Origin: Sphaerisporangium sp040685555
GTDB taxonomy: Bacteria; Actinomycetota; Actinomycetes; Streptosporangiales; Streptosporangiaceae
Reading direction: 5' to 3'
NCBI RefSeq assembly: GCF_040685555.1
Contig: NZ_JBFBIK010000022.1
Coordinates: 1-64,000 of the forward strand
Length of the DNA: 64,000 nt
Shown here: one piece after another, positions 1-8,009 of the stretch
Numbering within the stretch: position 1 is the first letter of the stretch
Layout of the letters: each line of letters starts with the position of its first letter
Translations under genes and position numbers: made by a program
The notes under the pieces: model-generated
The model's database searches: none
Seen by the model: only the letters and a program-made list of their open reading frames with translations
What the model was told of the DNA's origin: nothing

Positions 1-72
1 CGGGTGCGGCGACGCACCCGGCGCTTCCACCCCGCTTCCACCTCGCGTCCGAGCCGCACGGAGGACTGTACG

Positions 73-1314
73 TTGACTGACGCAGAAGCCGTGGACGCCG
101 CCCCGATGATCCGGTACGACCCCGACCGGCCACTCCCGCTGCACCCGCTGGTCTACCTGGCGGACGGCGAGGAGGTGACGGTGGGCAGGCCGGACACCGA
201 CTCCTACGGCGGCTTCCCGCCCGACGGCGCCGAACTGGTGCGAAGGCTGGAGCAGGGGGCCACGCCGCGTGAGGTCGCGGCCTGGTACGAGCAGGAGTAC
301 CACGAGAGCGTCGACATGGACGACGTGATCGCGGCCCTCCACGAGCTGGACTTCATCCGCTCCTCTGAGGAGCCCGAATCCGCGGCCGCCCCTCTCCGCT
401 GGCGGCGGCTCAGCCGGGCGGTCTTCTCCGTGCCCGCCTGGATCATCTACGGAGCCCTCGTCGCCTGGGCGATGCTCGCGATGGCGTGGCGGCACGACCT
501 GGTGCCCAATTACCGCCACGTCTTCTTCACCGAGTACTACACGATCATCCAGGCCACCCTGTTCGTCGCGGCCATCCCGCAACTGCTGCTGCACGAGAGC
601 TTCCACGCCCTCGCCGGCCGCAGGCTCGGCCTGCGGTCCCGGCTGAGCATCGGGCGAAGGCTCTACTTCATCGTGCTGGAGACCTCCCTGGACGGCCTGG
701 TCGCCGTGCCACGCCGCAAGCGGTACCTGCCGATCGTCGCCGGGATCCTGGCCGACGTGGTCGTCATGGCCGTACTCACCATCGTGGCCGACCTGACCCG
801 CGAGCCCGGAGGCGCGTTCTCCTCCACCGGGAGGTTCTGCCTCGCGTTCGCCTTCGCCATCCTGCTGCGGATCCTGTGGCAGTTCTCGTTCTACCTCCGC
901 ACCGACCTGTACGTGCTGATCGTCACCGCGCTCGGTTGCGTCGACCTGCACACCACCGCCAAGCGCATGCTGAGCAACCGGGTGAACCGCCTTCTCGGAC
1001 GCCGCCACCGGCTGCACGACGAGGCGGACTGGCACCCCGTCGACCGGCGGGTCGCGCGCTGGTACTCCTGGCTGATCGTCGTGGGCTACACGGTGAGCCT
1101 GACCACGTTCGTCGCCGCGGTCGTCCCGGTCGTGTACCAGATGTTCACCGGAGTCCTCAGCCGCTTCACCGGCGGCGGCGCCACCTGGGCCGAGTTGCTG
1201 GACTCGATCGTCTTCGCCGGCTTCATCCTCGTACAGCTCGCCGTCCTCGGCTGGATGGCGCTCCGGGACCGCTACCGCCGCCGGGAGCAGCGGCTCTACC
1301 ACGTCATCGCATGA
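73..1314 (+). CDS. PqqD-like / M50-type membrane zinc protease
   Basis: Polytopic membrane protein of about 413 residues. The N-terminal 100 residues look like a PqqD/RRE-type winged-helix peptide-binding domain. The rest has about six hydrophobic segments with an HESFH zinc motif near residues 174-178 and a second conserved acidic site (RTDLY, Asp near 278), as in M50 'peptide zinc metalloprotease' proteins. Family knowledge: such proteins often mature or export ribosomally made peptides. No precursor is visible because the upstream DNA lies outside the window. I start at TTG 73 because GGAGGA sits 7 nt upstream; the frame is open further back and ATG 106 is an alternative. The stop is followed closely by the TPR gene, so the two are probably one operon. 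Confidence 0.75.
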   Translation: MTDAEAVDAAPMIRYDPDRPLPLHPLVYLADGEEVTVGRPDTDSYGGFPPDGAELVRRLEQGATPREVAAWYEQEYHESVDMDDVIAALHELDFIRSSEEPESAAAPLRWRRLSRAVFSVPAWIIYGALVAWAMLAMAWRHDLVPNYRHVFFTEYYTIIQATLFVAAIPQLLLHESFHALAGRRLGLRSRLSIGRRLYFIVLETSLDGLVAVPRRKRYLPIVAGILADVVVMAVLTIVADLTREPGGAFSSTGRFCLAFAFAILLRILWQFSFYLRTDLYVLIVTALGCVDLHTTAKRMLSNRVNRLLGRRHRLHDEADWHPVDRRVARWYSWLIVVGYTVSLTTFVAAVVPVVYQMFTGVLSRFTGGGATWAELLDSIVFAGFILVQLAVLGWMALRDRYRRREQRLYHVIA

Positions 1315-1325
1315 AAGGACGCACC

Positions 1326-3419
1326 ATGGGTGACCACTACTGGATCCGAGCCGCCCGGCGCCACGACCGCGACCTTGTCAGAAGCCGCCTCGACCTGCCG
1401 CCCGTCCTCGCCGTGCTCGACGCGCACCGGCGGCTACGCGGCCCGTACACCGCGGTGGGCACTCTGCTGCGCTCGATCGGGCCGGATGTGCTGGAACGCT
1501 GCCCGGAGCTCGGGCCCCGGCACAACATCGAGATCCTGACCAGCACCCCCGAGCTGGCCCACGTGGTGCCGGCCGCCTGGACCTCACTGGAGTGGAGCGC
1601 GGGCAAGGGGGAACGGACCCGCTTCTACTCGCGACTGCACACGCTGAACATCGCCAACGGCCTGGCCGAGCTGCTGCGCGACTACCTGCGCGCGCTCGGT
1701 GACGGGCCTCGGACGCTGGTCGTGGAGAACCTGCACGAGGCGGACCCGACCGACCAGGAGTTCGTCGCCGTCCTGCTCCGCCGAGGCGACCTCGACGGCC
1801 TGACCGTGGTGGCCGGCACCGGCCTGGACCCGGTCGCCGACGCGCCGGGCGAGACGACGATCTCACCAGGACGGATACTCGAAACCCACGCCAGGCGGGT
1901 CGACGCCCCGGCGACCGAGCCCGCGGGGGAGGTCGCGCCCGGTGGGCACGCGTACGTCGACAGCGACGGGACCAGCGACGACCCTCGGGTACTGGTGGCC
2001 TACGAGAGCCTTCCCCGCGAGGAACGCTCCCGGCTGCACGACGAGCGGGCGGCGGAACTGGCCGGTCGGGGAGAGTTCTCCCTCCTGCTGGGCGCGGTCC
2101 CCTTCCACGCCGAACGCGGCGGCGACCCCGAGGGCACGGGTCTCGCCGCCCTGCGCAAGGCGCTGGACCACTGCCGGGGGATCGGCCTCTACCAGGCGGC
2201 GGCGGACCTCGGGGTGCGCGGGCTGGCGATCGTCGACCGGGCGACCCAGGACGAGCTCTGGTGGTACTTCAACAACGCGACGAGCACCACGCTCGCCTCC
2301 CTCGGCCGGGCATCGGAGGCGGAGGCGATCTACAACGAGGCACGGGCGGCCACCTCGGACCCGGTCGCGCACATGGAGCTGGCCTACGGCACCGCGATGC
2401 TGTACGCCCGGCACTATCCCGAGGCGCGTCGGGACTACCAGCAGGCCAGGGCGTGGATGAACCTCGCCATCGCCATCGCCTCCCTGCTTGAGGACCCGAA
2501 GAAGCGTGCCTTCCACTCGGTGTTCGGCAACAACGGCCTGGCGCTCGTCGAGGTTCGCCAGAACGGTGCCGACGCGGCGCTGCGGCTGCTGGAGAACGGC
2601 ATGGCCCGGCTCGACCAGGAGCTGGAGCCCGGGGAGCACGTCCTGCACCGGGCGGTGCTGCGCTACAACCGGGCCCAGGTCCTCGGCATGATGGGCCGGC
2701 TGGAGGAGTCGCTCGCCGACTACATGGAGGTCGTCGAGCTTGACCCCGACTTCCCCGAGCACCACTTCAACGTGGGCAACATCCTGCGACGGCTCGGGCG
2801 CGAGGAGGAGGCCATCGCCGCGTACGAACGGGCGCTGAGCCTGTCGCCGCCGTTCCCCGAGGCGTACTACAACCTGGGCGACGCCCGGCTGGAGCTCGAC
2901 GACGTGCAGGGAGCGCTCGCCGACTTCGGCTACACCATCGAGCTGGACCCCGCCCACGTGGACGCGCGGGTCAACCGGGCCGGGGTGCTGTGCGAGCTCG
3001 GCGACGCCGACGCCGCGTGGCAGGACGTGACGGCGGGGCTGGAACTCGCTCCTGCCAACGCCCACCTGCTGTGCCTGAAGGGCCGGCTGCTCGCCGAGCG
3101 TGGCGACGCCGACGCCGCTCGTGAGGCGCTGTCCGCGGCACTCGGTCAGAACCAGAAGCTGTCGGAGGCGTGGGCGCTGCGGGGAGAGCTGGCGTACGAG
3201 GCCGGCGACCTGGCAGGGGCCCTCGGCGACCTGGAGCGGGCGGTCGAGCTGAGCGACGCGCCCGCGATCCGGTACAACCGGGCCGTGGTCTACCAGGCGT
3301 CCGGCCGCTACGCCGAGGCCATGGAGGACTACGAGAAGGTCCTGGTCGCGACCGGCGACGAGGACGCCAGGGAACGGCTGGACGCCTGCCGCGAGGCCCT
3401 CGGTCACGGCTCCGCCTGA
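1326..3419 (+). CDS. TPR protein with degenerate AAA-like N-terminus
   Basis: About 697 residues. The N-terminal 200 residues resemble an AAA/LuxR-type ATPase remnant: a Walker-B-like stretch VVENLHEADP near residues 132-141 is present, but I see no Walker A P-loop, so ATP binding is doubtful. From about residue 440 to the end there are repeated 34-residue TPR units (for example YNRAQVLGMMGRLEES). Start ATG 1326 has AAAGGA 6 nt upstream; ATG 1311, overlapping the protease stop, is also in frame. Tight spacing to the M50 gene suggests the TPR protein scaffolds the same, probably peptide-related, pathway. That role is inference. Confidence 0.7.
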   Translation: MGDHYWIRAARRHDRDLVRSRLDLPPVLAVLDAHRRLRGPYTAVGTLLRSIGPDVLERCPELGPRHNIEILTSTPELAHVVPAAWTSLEWSAGKGERTRFYSRLHTLNIANGLAELLRDYLRALGDGPRTLVVENLHEADPTDQEFVAVLLRRGDLDGLTVVAGTGLDPVADAPGETTISPGRILETHARRVDAPATEPAGEVAPGGHAYVDSDGTSDDPRVLVAYESLPREERSRLHDERAAELAGRGEFSLLLGAVPFHAERGGDPEGTGLAALRKALDHCRGIGLYQAAADLGVRGLAIVDRATQDELWWYFNNATSTTLASLGRASEAEAIYNEARAATSDPVAHMELAYGTAMLYARHYPEARRDYQQARAWMNLAIAIASLLEDPKKRAFHSVFGNNGLALVEVRQNGADAALRLLENGMARLDQELEPGEHVLHRAVLRYNRAQVLGMMGRLEESLADYMEVVELDPDFPEHHFNVGNILRRLGREEEAIAAYERALSLSPPFPEAYYNLGDARLELDDVQGALADFGYTIELDPAHVDARVNRAGVLCELGDADAAWQDVTAGLELAPANAHLLCLKGRLLAERGDADAAREALSAALGQNQKLSEAWALRGELAYEAGDLAGALGDLERAVELSDAPAIRYNRAVVYQASGRYAEAMEDYEKVLVATGDEDARERLDACREALGHGSA

Positions 3420-3476
3420 CGTACGCCGGGCCCCGGAACCCGACGTACGCCGGCCGTGAACCCGTGGAGGGGTGCG

Positions 3477-4562
3477 ATGCCCGACCTGTTCGATCCCGTG
3501 CGGCTGGGGCGTCTGTGGCTCCCCAACCGGCTGGTGATGTCGCCGATGACCCGCAGCCGCGCCGACCGGCACGGCGTTCCGGGGCCGGAGGCGGCCGCCT
3601 ACTACGCGCAGCGGGCGACGGCGGGACTGATCATCACCGAGGGCGTCCAGCCGAGCGTGGCCGGTCAGGGCTATCCCGGCACTCCTGGCCTGCACGCCGA
3701 CGAGCAGGCCGAGGGGTGGCGTGCGGTGACCAGGGCCGTACACGAGGCGGGCGGAAGGATCTTCGCGCAGCTCATGCACACGGGCCGGATAGGCCACCCG
3801 AGCCTGCACGGACTGCGGCCGGTGGCGCCATCACCGGTCAGGGCCGCCGGGCAGGTCTTCACCGCCGACGGCCGGCAGGACCTGCCCACCCCACGCGGGC
3901 TCACCGCCACGGAGATCAGGGCGACCATCGCGGACTTCGCCGGTGCCGCCCGGCGAGCGGTCCACGCCGGGTTCGACGGTGTCGAGCTGCATGGAGGGAA
4001 CGGTTACCTCGTCCACCAGTTCCTCGCACCCGGGACCAACCGCCGTTCCGACGCCTACGGGCGGGACCGTATCCGATTCGCCGTCGAGCTGGCCCGAGCC
4101 ACGGCCGGGGCGATCGGCGGGGACCGGGTGGGCCTGCGGATCACGCCAGGCAATCCGCTGAACGACATCACCGAGGATGAGGACGACGTCGAGGAGACCT
4201 ATCCGGCCCTGGTCGACACGCTGGCCCCTGCCGGGCTGGCCTACCTGCACGTGGCAGGGGTGGCGCCTGGCTCGCCGCTCGCCGGGAAGATCCGCGCGAG
4301 CTGGCCGGGCACGCTCGTGGTCGTCCCCGGCTCAGGAGGCGACATGCCCGCCGACGGGGGCAGGGCGGAAGGCGAACGGTGGCTGGAGCACGGCGCCGAC
4401 CTCGTCGCGTTCGGCCGGGCGTTTCTGGCGAACCCCGACCTGGTCGAACGCCTGCGCACCGGCGTCCCGCTGAACCGGCCCGACCCGGCCACCTACTACG
4501 GCGGCGGCACCCGGGGCTACACCGACTACACCCCCGCCCCAGTTGCGAGAACCCGGTTCTGA
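3477..4562 (+). CDS. Old Yellow Enzyme family alkene reductase
   Basis: 361-residue TIM-barrel flavoenzyme of the OYE/N-ethylmaleimide reductase family, which uses FMN and NAD(P)H to reduce activated C=C bonds. Visible signatures are LPNRLVMSPMTRSRA at the N-terminus, the substrate-binding HGGNGYLVHQFL stretch near residue 170, TNRRSDAYG, and a C-terminal phosphate-binding part (DLVAFGRAFLANPDLVERL) followed by the common GYTDY tail. ATG 3477 is chosen because TGGAGGGG lies about 5 nt upstream; a GTG at 3456 is in frame but lacks a site. Length is normal for the family. The physiological substrate cannot be told from sequence. Confidence 0.9.
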   Translation: MPDLFDPVRLGRLWLPNRLVMSPMTRSRADRHGVPGPEAAAYYAQRATAGLIITEGVQPSVAGQGYPGTPGLHADEQAEGWRAVTRAVHEAGGRIFAQLMHTGRIGHPSLHGLRPVAPSPVRAAGQVFTADGRQDLPTPRGLTATEIRATIADFAGAARRAVHAGFDGVELHGGNGYLVHQFLAPGTNRRSDAYGRDRIRFAVELARATAGAIGGDRVGLRITPGNPLNDITEDEDDVEETYPALVDTLAPAGLAYLHVAGVAPGSPLAGKIRASWPGTLVVVPGSGGDMPADGGRAEGERWLEHGADLVAFGRAFLANPDLVERLRTGVPLNRPDPATYYGGGTRGYTDYTPAPVARTRF

Positions 4563-5040
4563 CCTGGTACTAGGGCCTCTGGGCGTACTAGAGGGCATCT
4601 GGGCCGCGCCGCCGAAGGCGTGAATCTCGCCTTCGGCCACGAGAACGCGCGGCGCGTGATCGAATCAGTGCAGGAACGGGGAGCGAGTGACGTTCCTCCG
4701 TTCACGAAGTTGCGCTACCGGAAGGACCTCAACGGCTGACCGACGGGTGCACACGACACCTGCCCGAATGCCCCGGTGAGCCGGGGAGAGGAACGAACCC
4801 CGGATCTTCGATCGCCCCCGACCACGATAGACGTCGGCCACCGGTGGTGATCGTCGTGTCTCTGACCTGGGCCTTCGTGTATGGAGCGGGTGGCGGGAAG
4901 CGAACCCGTGCTGTCAGCTTGGGATCGGCTAGTGATCTTGCTGGCCTGAGCTGGGAAAATGGGGTGCAGGTCAGGGCTGGTCGAGTGACCGTGAGTGACT
5001 GCGGTTCCCCGCCTGTTCTGGCACGCATCTGGCACGTGGG
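4563..5040. other. Non-coding scar region with a possible gene remnant
   Basis: About 480 bases without a convincing gene. In the frame of the preceding reductase, after its stop, 4563-4739 reads open to a TGA at 4737 and gives a plausible protein tail (NLAFGHENARRVIESVQ near 4623), possibly the end of a lost gene; I do not recognise it. The right half holds a partial tRNA-Gly copy (4882-4924) and a TCTGGCACG direct repeat near 5028, a pattern that resembles the arms of actinobacterial integrative elements. Read as integration debris. Confidence 0.4.
4882..4924 (-). repeat. Partial tRNA-Gly 3' half (outermost att-like copy)
   Basis: 43 bases matching the anticodon-loop-to-CCA half of the intact tRNA-Gly at 7205-7278, with 40 of 43 positions identical. 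The match stops at the anticodon loop. It has the same orientation as the real tRNA, as expected for an attachment-site copy left by an element that integrated into the tRNA 3' end. Confidence 0.8.
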
Positions 5041-5286
5041 TCATGGCCACTCGACTCGCATGAGATACACCTCGCGTTGTTCCTCCATGACCACGTAGGT
5101 CGCGAGACCGCGCTCGCCGAAGGTGTGGGTGAGCATGTTGGCCTTGGGGTTGGCTGGGTTGTACGGTCGGCCACTCCACGGGGCGGTCTCCAGCAGCGTG
5201 AACAGTTCGGCGAGCGGACGTAGCGCCTCTTCGGGAACCGCGGCGATCCGGTCCTCGGCGACCGGGTCGAGTATGAGTTGGTACAC
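5041..5286 (-). CDS. RelE/ParE-like small protein, putative toxin
   Basis: 81 residues starting at GTG 5286, directly abutting the TAG stop (5287-5289) of the upstream gene, so the two are cotranslated. The predicted fold pattern (YQLILDPVAEDRIAAVP, a central helix, then TYVVMEEQREVYLMRVEW) resembles short RelE/ParE-superfamily proteins in actinobacteria: an early helix, then a beta-rich end. I see no way to confirm the catalytic residues. It sits between two tRNA-Gly att copies, so it is likely cargo of an integrated element. Function as a ribosome-dependent RNase is inference. Confidence 0.6.
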   Translation of the reverse strand: MYQLILDPVAEDRIAAVPEEALRPLAELFTLLETAPWSGRPYNPANPKANMLTHTFGERGLATYVVMEEQREVYLMRVEWP

Positions 5287-5619
5287 CTACAGCTCGACTC
5301 CGCGAGCGGTGAGGACCTCATGCCATGGCCTTCCCCGGGGGACCGGCTCGCCGGCAAGGATCTGCTCCGCCCTGAGGTGCATCTGGCGGCGTCCTCCGGG
5401 GTCTGTCACCGAGTCGCACGCGGAGATCCACCAGCGGTGAACGAAGTCGTTCAGGGCGCCGAGATCCAGACTTACCCGAACCTCATCGAGGACTGCCTTG
5501 AGTCCCGCATCGAACGCTTCGCGGTCCTGCGGTACGACCAGGGCGGCGCGGATGGCCCGCAGGTTCTTCTCCGGCATAGACGGGCTGGGTGGTGCGAAGT
5601 CCTGTGGCTGCGCTGTCAT
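5287..5619 (-). CDS. DUF6247-like protein, putative antitoxin partner
   Basis: 110 residues from ATG 5619, with GAGAGGGG about 7 nt upstream on the minus strand. The pattern NLRAIRAALVVPQDREAF followed by a helical stretch resembles the small actinobacterial DUF6247 family, which I recall being encoded just before RelE-like genes. The stop abuts the next gene's start with no gap. By position it is the candidate antitoxin, although no DNA-binding domain is obvious. It lies inside the first tRNA-Gly-bounded interval. Confidence 0.6.
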   Translation of the reverse strand: MTAQPQDFAPPSPSMPEKNLRAIRAALVVPQDREAFDAGLKAVLDEVRVSLDLGALNDFVHRWWISACDSVTDPGGRRQMHLRAEQILAGEPVPRGRPWHEVLTARGVEL

Positions 5620-5708
5620 GCTGGTGTCCCCTCTCCCGTCACAGAGCCTACAGAGCTCAGCTGACAAGGCTGGGGGCTTTGAGAGTGACGGAAGCCAAGA
5701 AACCCATG

Positions 5709-5753
5709 TGGAGCGGGTGACGGGAATCGGACCCGCGCTGTCAGCTTGGGAAG
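5709..5753 (-). repeat. Partial tRNA-Gly 3' half (middle att-like copy)
   Basis: 45 bases identical at 44 positions to 7205-7249, the 3' half of the intact tRNA-Gly, ending abruptly at the anticodon loop. Just beyond it, near 5800, GAGTGACCGTG also occurs beside the outer copy (near 4984), suggesting that related elements contributed both junctions. Confidence 0.85.
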
Positions 5754-5806
5754 TACATCGATCACAGCACATAGGGCTGCTGACCTGGGCCTGAGGCCGG
5801 TCGCGA

Positions 5807-6346
5807 GTGACCGTGGTCGACCCCTCGTCACCCTGGCTTATGGCCCGCGAATGGCCCGGCGATCACGCGTTCTGCCAGAGTGGCTCCACGGTCGAAGCCT
5901 CCCGTCACCATGTCCACCCGTTTCAGGACGGCAGGTTTCCCGCCGAGCTTGGAGCAGTGGTCAACCGCCGGGTCGCAAGTGGCCAGGTCCCGGCCCGCGT
6001 GGTGATTCATGACGACGAGGGCGACTGGCTCGTCGGCGATGGCGAGACGGACGGCGATGCCGACAACTCGATCATCCTGCACATCGGCCACCTGGCGGCT
6101 CATGACCCGCATGCTAACCGCACGACGATCAACCCTCGGAGCTGGTCTGGGGCGCACCGCGCGGCACGTCGCCCGTCCCTGATCACCCCGTCTGCCGTCG
6201 ACCCGCCCGAAGGGGAAGCGGGACAGGGGCAGGGGGCAAGGTGGAGCGCCCCCACCGAAGCCTCAGGCCTGGTGCTCACCCTCGCCGCGAGTTACCATCG
6301 AATGCATATACTATCGATGGTATGCGCCAGTGGGAGGTCGACCTAG
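5807..6346 (+). pseudogene. Probable decayed small gene of unknown function
   Basis: Open frame with a recognisable core at about 5925-6150: a stretch around RFPAELGAVVNRRV, then ARVVIHDDEGDWLVGDG, then IILHIGHLAAHDP. This matches the general pattern of small actinobacterial proteins with a 'HDxEGDW' motif. The N-terminus has no convincing start or ribosome binding site, and the frame runs past the expected end into the next gene's start, so I read it as a remnant. It lies inside the second tRNA-Gly-bounded interval. Confidence 0.4.
6293..6322 (+). promoter_or_regulatory. Inverted repeat over the toxin start (operator)
   Basis: Perfect 9-bp arms, TACCATCGA at 6293-6301 and TCGATGGTA at 6314-6322, separated by 12 bases. 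The right arm touches the ATG of the toxin gene. Autorepression by the paired XRE antitoxin is the usual arrangement for such operons. Confidence 0.7.
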
Positions 6347-6693
6347 AGCCGGAGGTGGAGTCTTGGCTGGACGGGCTTTCCTTTCCGCTCTACCAGCGGG
6401 TTACGCGGAACGTAGACGACTACCTCGTCACTGGCGGCATCCCTGATAGGGATCACGTGAAGAAGCTGAAGGATGCCGAAGGTGTGCACGAACTGCGTGT
6501 TGCTCTCGACCGCACGACCTGGCGGTTGACCTTCTGGAAGCCATCCAACAAGGTGATCGTGATACTGACGGTCTTCCGCAAGACCCAGGACGGGACTCAG
6601 ACAGCCGACATCGACCGAGCGATCGCTGCGAAGAAGCGGTGCGAGACAGAACACGACCTAACCACCACGCACGTGTTCGAGAGGAGCGCATGA
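6322..6693 (+). CDS. HigB/RelE-type toxin (Gp49-like)
   Basis: 123 residues, toxin-first type II toxin-antitoxin gene. The sequence WEVDLEPEVESWLDGLS, a central HVKKLKDAEGVHELRV and then TTWRLTFWKPSNKVIVILTVFRK TQDG follow the phage Gp49/HigB-like plan of the RelE superfamily (KxL..G..ELR, R..L, then a hydrophobic strand ending in a Lys-rich loop). Family knowledge: these cleave mRNA on the ribosome. It starts at ATG 6322 inside the inverted repeat and overlaps the antitoxin by ATGA at 6690. Codon use is less GC-biased than in neighbouring core genes, consistent with transfer. Confidence 0.85.
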   Translation: MRQWEVDLEPEVESWLDGLSFPLYQRVTRNVDDYLVTGGIPDRDHVKKLKDAEGVHELRVALDRTTWRLTFWKPSNKVIVILTVFRKTQDGTQTADIDRAIAAKKRCETEHDLTTTHVFERSA

Positions 6694-7046
6694 TGGGTCA
6701 CAGCCGTTGGGAAACCTACAAGGCGAAGCGTCTGCGCGAGATGGAAGCGGATGCGCAGTCCCACCCCGAATACGAGCAGGCGGGTCGTGACCTGGAGCTC
6801 GGAGACCAGTTGCGTGAGATCCGCAAGCGCCGAGGCCTGTCTCAGAAGGTCGTAGCGGAGCGCTCCGGGATGTCCCAACCCGCCCTGTCTCGCATCGAGG
6901 GCGGTGGCGGCATCCCGGATATAGCGACACTGCTGCGCCTCGGTATGGCGATGGGGGTTCGGTTCCGCGTCGAGCTCGTCGTCGACGACGACGCTACTGA
7001 AATCGAGCCTCTAACGGTGCATCACCGACAGTTCGTGAACGCATAA
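6690..7046 (+). CDS. XRE-family antitoxin (HigA-like)
   Basis: 118 residues. The helix-turn-helix lies around residues 50-85 (RGLSQKVVAERSGMSQPALSRI), preceded by a charged helical arm (WETYKAKRLREMEADA). ATG 6690 overlaps the toxin stop; ATG 6693 is equally possible, and the GAGGAG site just upstream serves both. The short C-terminal extension probably contacts the toxin. It probably represses its own operon through the 6293-6322 inverted repeat. Only about 160 bases separate it from the intact tRNA-Gly. Confidence 0.87.
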   Translation: MMGHSRWETYKAKRLREMEADAQSHPEYEQAGRDLELGDQLREIRKRRGLSQKVVAERSGMSQPALSRIEGGGGIPDIATLLRLGMAMGVRFRVELVVDDDATEIEPLTVHHRQFVNA

Positions 7047-7204
7047 CTTGCGACGGCCGCTTCGAGTCTCAGCCCGCAGGGCTTCCGCTGCTCCTCCGGC
7101 AGTGGCGGTCCTCCGCCGCGACAGGCTTGCTCGGGAGTCATCAGCGCTAGGGGCACGAAGGAAGGCCCAGCTCTAGATCGCATTCTTGAGCTGGGCCGTG
7201 GTGT

Positions 7205-7278
7205 TGGAGCGGGTGACGGGAATCGAACCCGCGCTGTCAGCTTGGGAAGCTGATGTTCTGCCATTGAACTACACCCGC
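7205..7278 (-). tRNA. tRNA-Gly (anticodon CCC)
   Basis: Complete cloverleaf on the minus strand: acceptor GCGGGTG pairs with CACCCGC, the anticodon stem TCAGC/GCTGA encloses the loop TTCCCAA, the T arm is GCGGG/CCCGT, and a genomic CCA end is present. The 3' end faces the island at 4.9-7.2 kb that carries two partial copies of it. Position just upstream of dcd is common in actinobacteria. Confidence 0.95.
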
Positions 7279-7433
7279 GTCGATCAGTGACTGACGACGC
7301 ACCTACTCTAGCGGAACTTCGGGCGTGTCACCTCCTCCCGGTGAAGATCACGCGTGATCGATGTGGGGGACGGCTGAGGCCTCTTGGAGCGAGAGGTCCT
7401 TCGTCGCGCAGGCTGCGTTGGTAGGTTGCTGAG

Positions 7434-8009
7434 GTGCTGCTATCCGATCGAGACATCTGTGCCGAGATCGAGCTGAGTAGGGTCAAGATCGACCCGTTCG
7501 ACATGGAGATGATCCAGCCGTCGAGTGTCGATGTGAGGCTCGATCGGTTCTTCCGGGTATTCGAAAATCACCGGTATCCCCACATCGATCCGTCGATCGA
7601 GCAGCCCGAGTTGACCAGACTCGTGGAGCCCGACGGAGATGAACCCTTCATCCTGCACCCGGGGGAGTTCGTCCTGGCCTCCACCTATGAGGTGATCGGT
7701 CTCCCGGACGACATCGCCGGCAGGCTGGAAGGCAAGTCGAGCCTTGGGCGGCTCGGGCTGCTCACGCACTCGACGGCCGGCTTCATCGATCCGGGCTTCG
7801 AGGGGCATGTCACCCTGGAGCTCTCCAACGTGGCCACGCTGCCGATCAAGCTGTGGCCGGGGATGAAGATCGGGCAGCTGTGCATGTTCCGGCTCAGCTC
7901 TCCGGCCGAGCATCCCTACGGGAGCCTCAAGTACGGGTCGCGGTACCAAGGGCAGCGCGGGCCGACCCCGAGCCGGTCCTTCCTCAACTTCCACCGCACG
8001 CCGATGTGA
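7434..8009 (+). CDS. dcd: dCTP deaminase
   Basis: 191 residues, the usual length of actinobacterial Dcd. Signatures in order: IQPSSVDVRL, HPGEFVLASTYE, EGKSSLGRLGLL (catalytic Ser/Arg region), and HSTAGFIDPGFEGHVTLEL with the catalytic Glu. The family converts dCTP toward dUMP, and the actinobacterial form is often bifunctional with dUTPase activity, which would supply thymidylate synthesis. It starts with GTG 7434 directly after a short leader and is separated by 155 bases from tRNA-Gly on the other strand. Confidence 0.95.
   Translation: MLLSDRDICAEIELSRVKIDPFDMEMIQPSSVDVRLDRFFRVFENHRYPHIDPSIEQPELTRLVEPDGDEPFILHPGEFVLASTYEVIGLPDDIAGRLEGKSSLGRLGLLTHSTAGFIDPGFEGHVTLELSNVATLPIKLWPGMKIGQLCMFRLSSPAEHPYGSLKYGSRYQGQRGPTPSRSFLNFHRTPM

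Noticed and set aside
1863..3809. Minus-strand open frame opposite the TPR gene
   Set aside because: No domains; GC-rich shadow of a well-supported TPR gene.
4740..4860. Second degenerate tRNA near the left end of the island
   Set aside because: A CCCCGG/CCGGGG hairpin and a T-arm-like GGTTCG are present on the minus strand, but no complete cloverleaf can be drawn.
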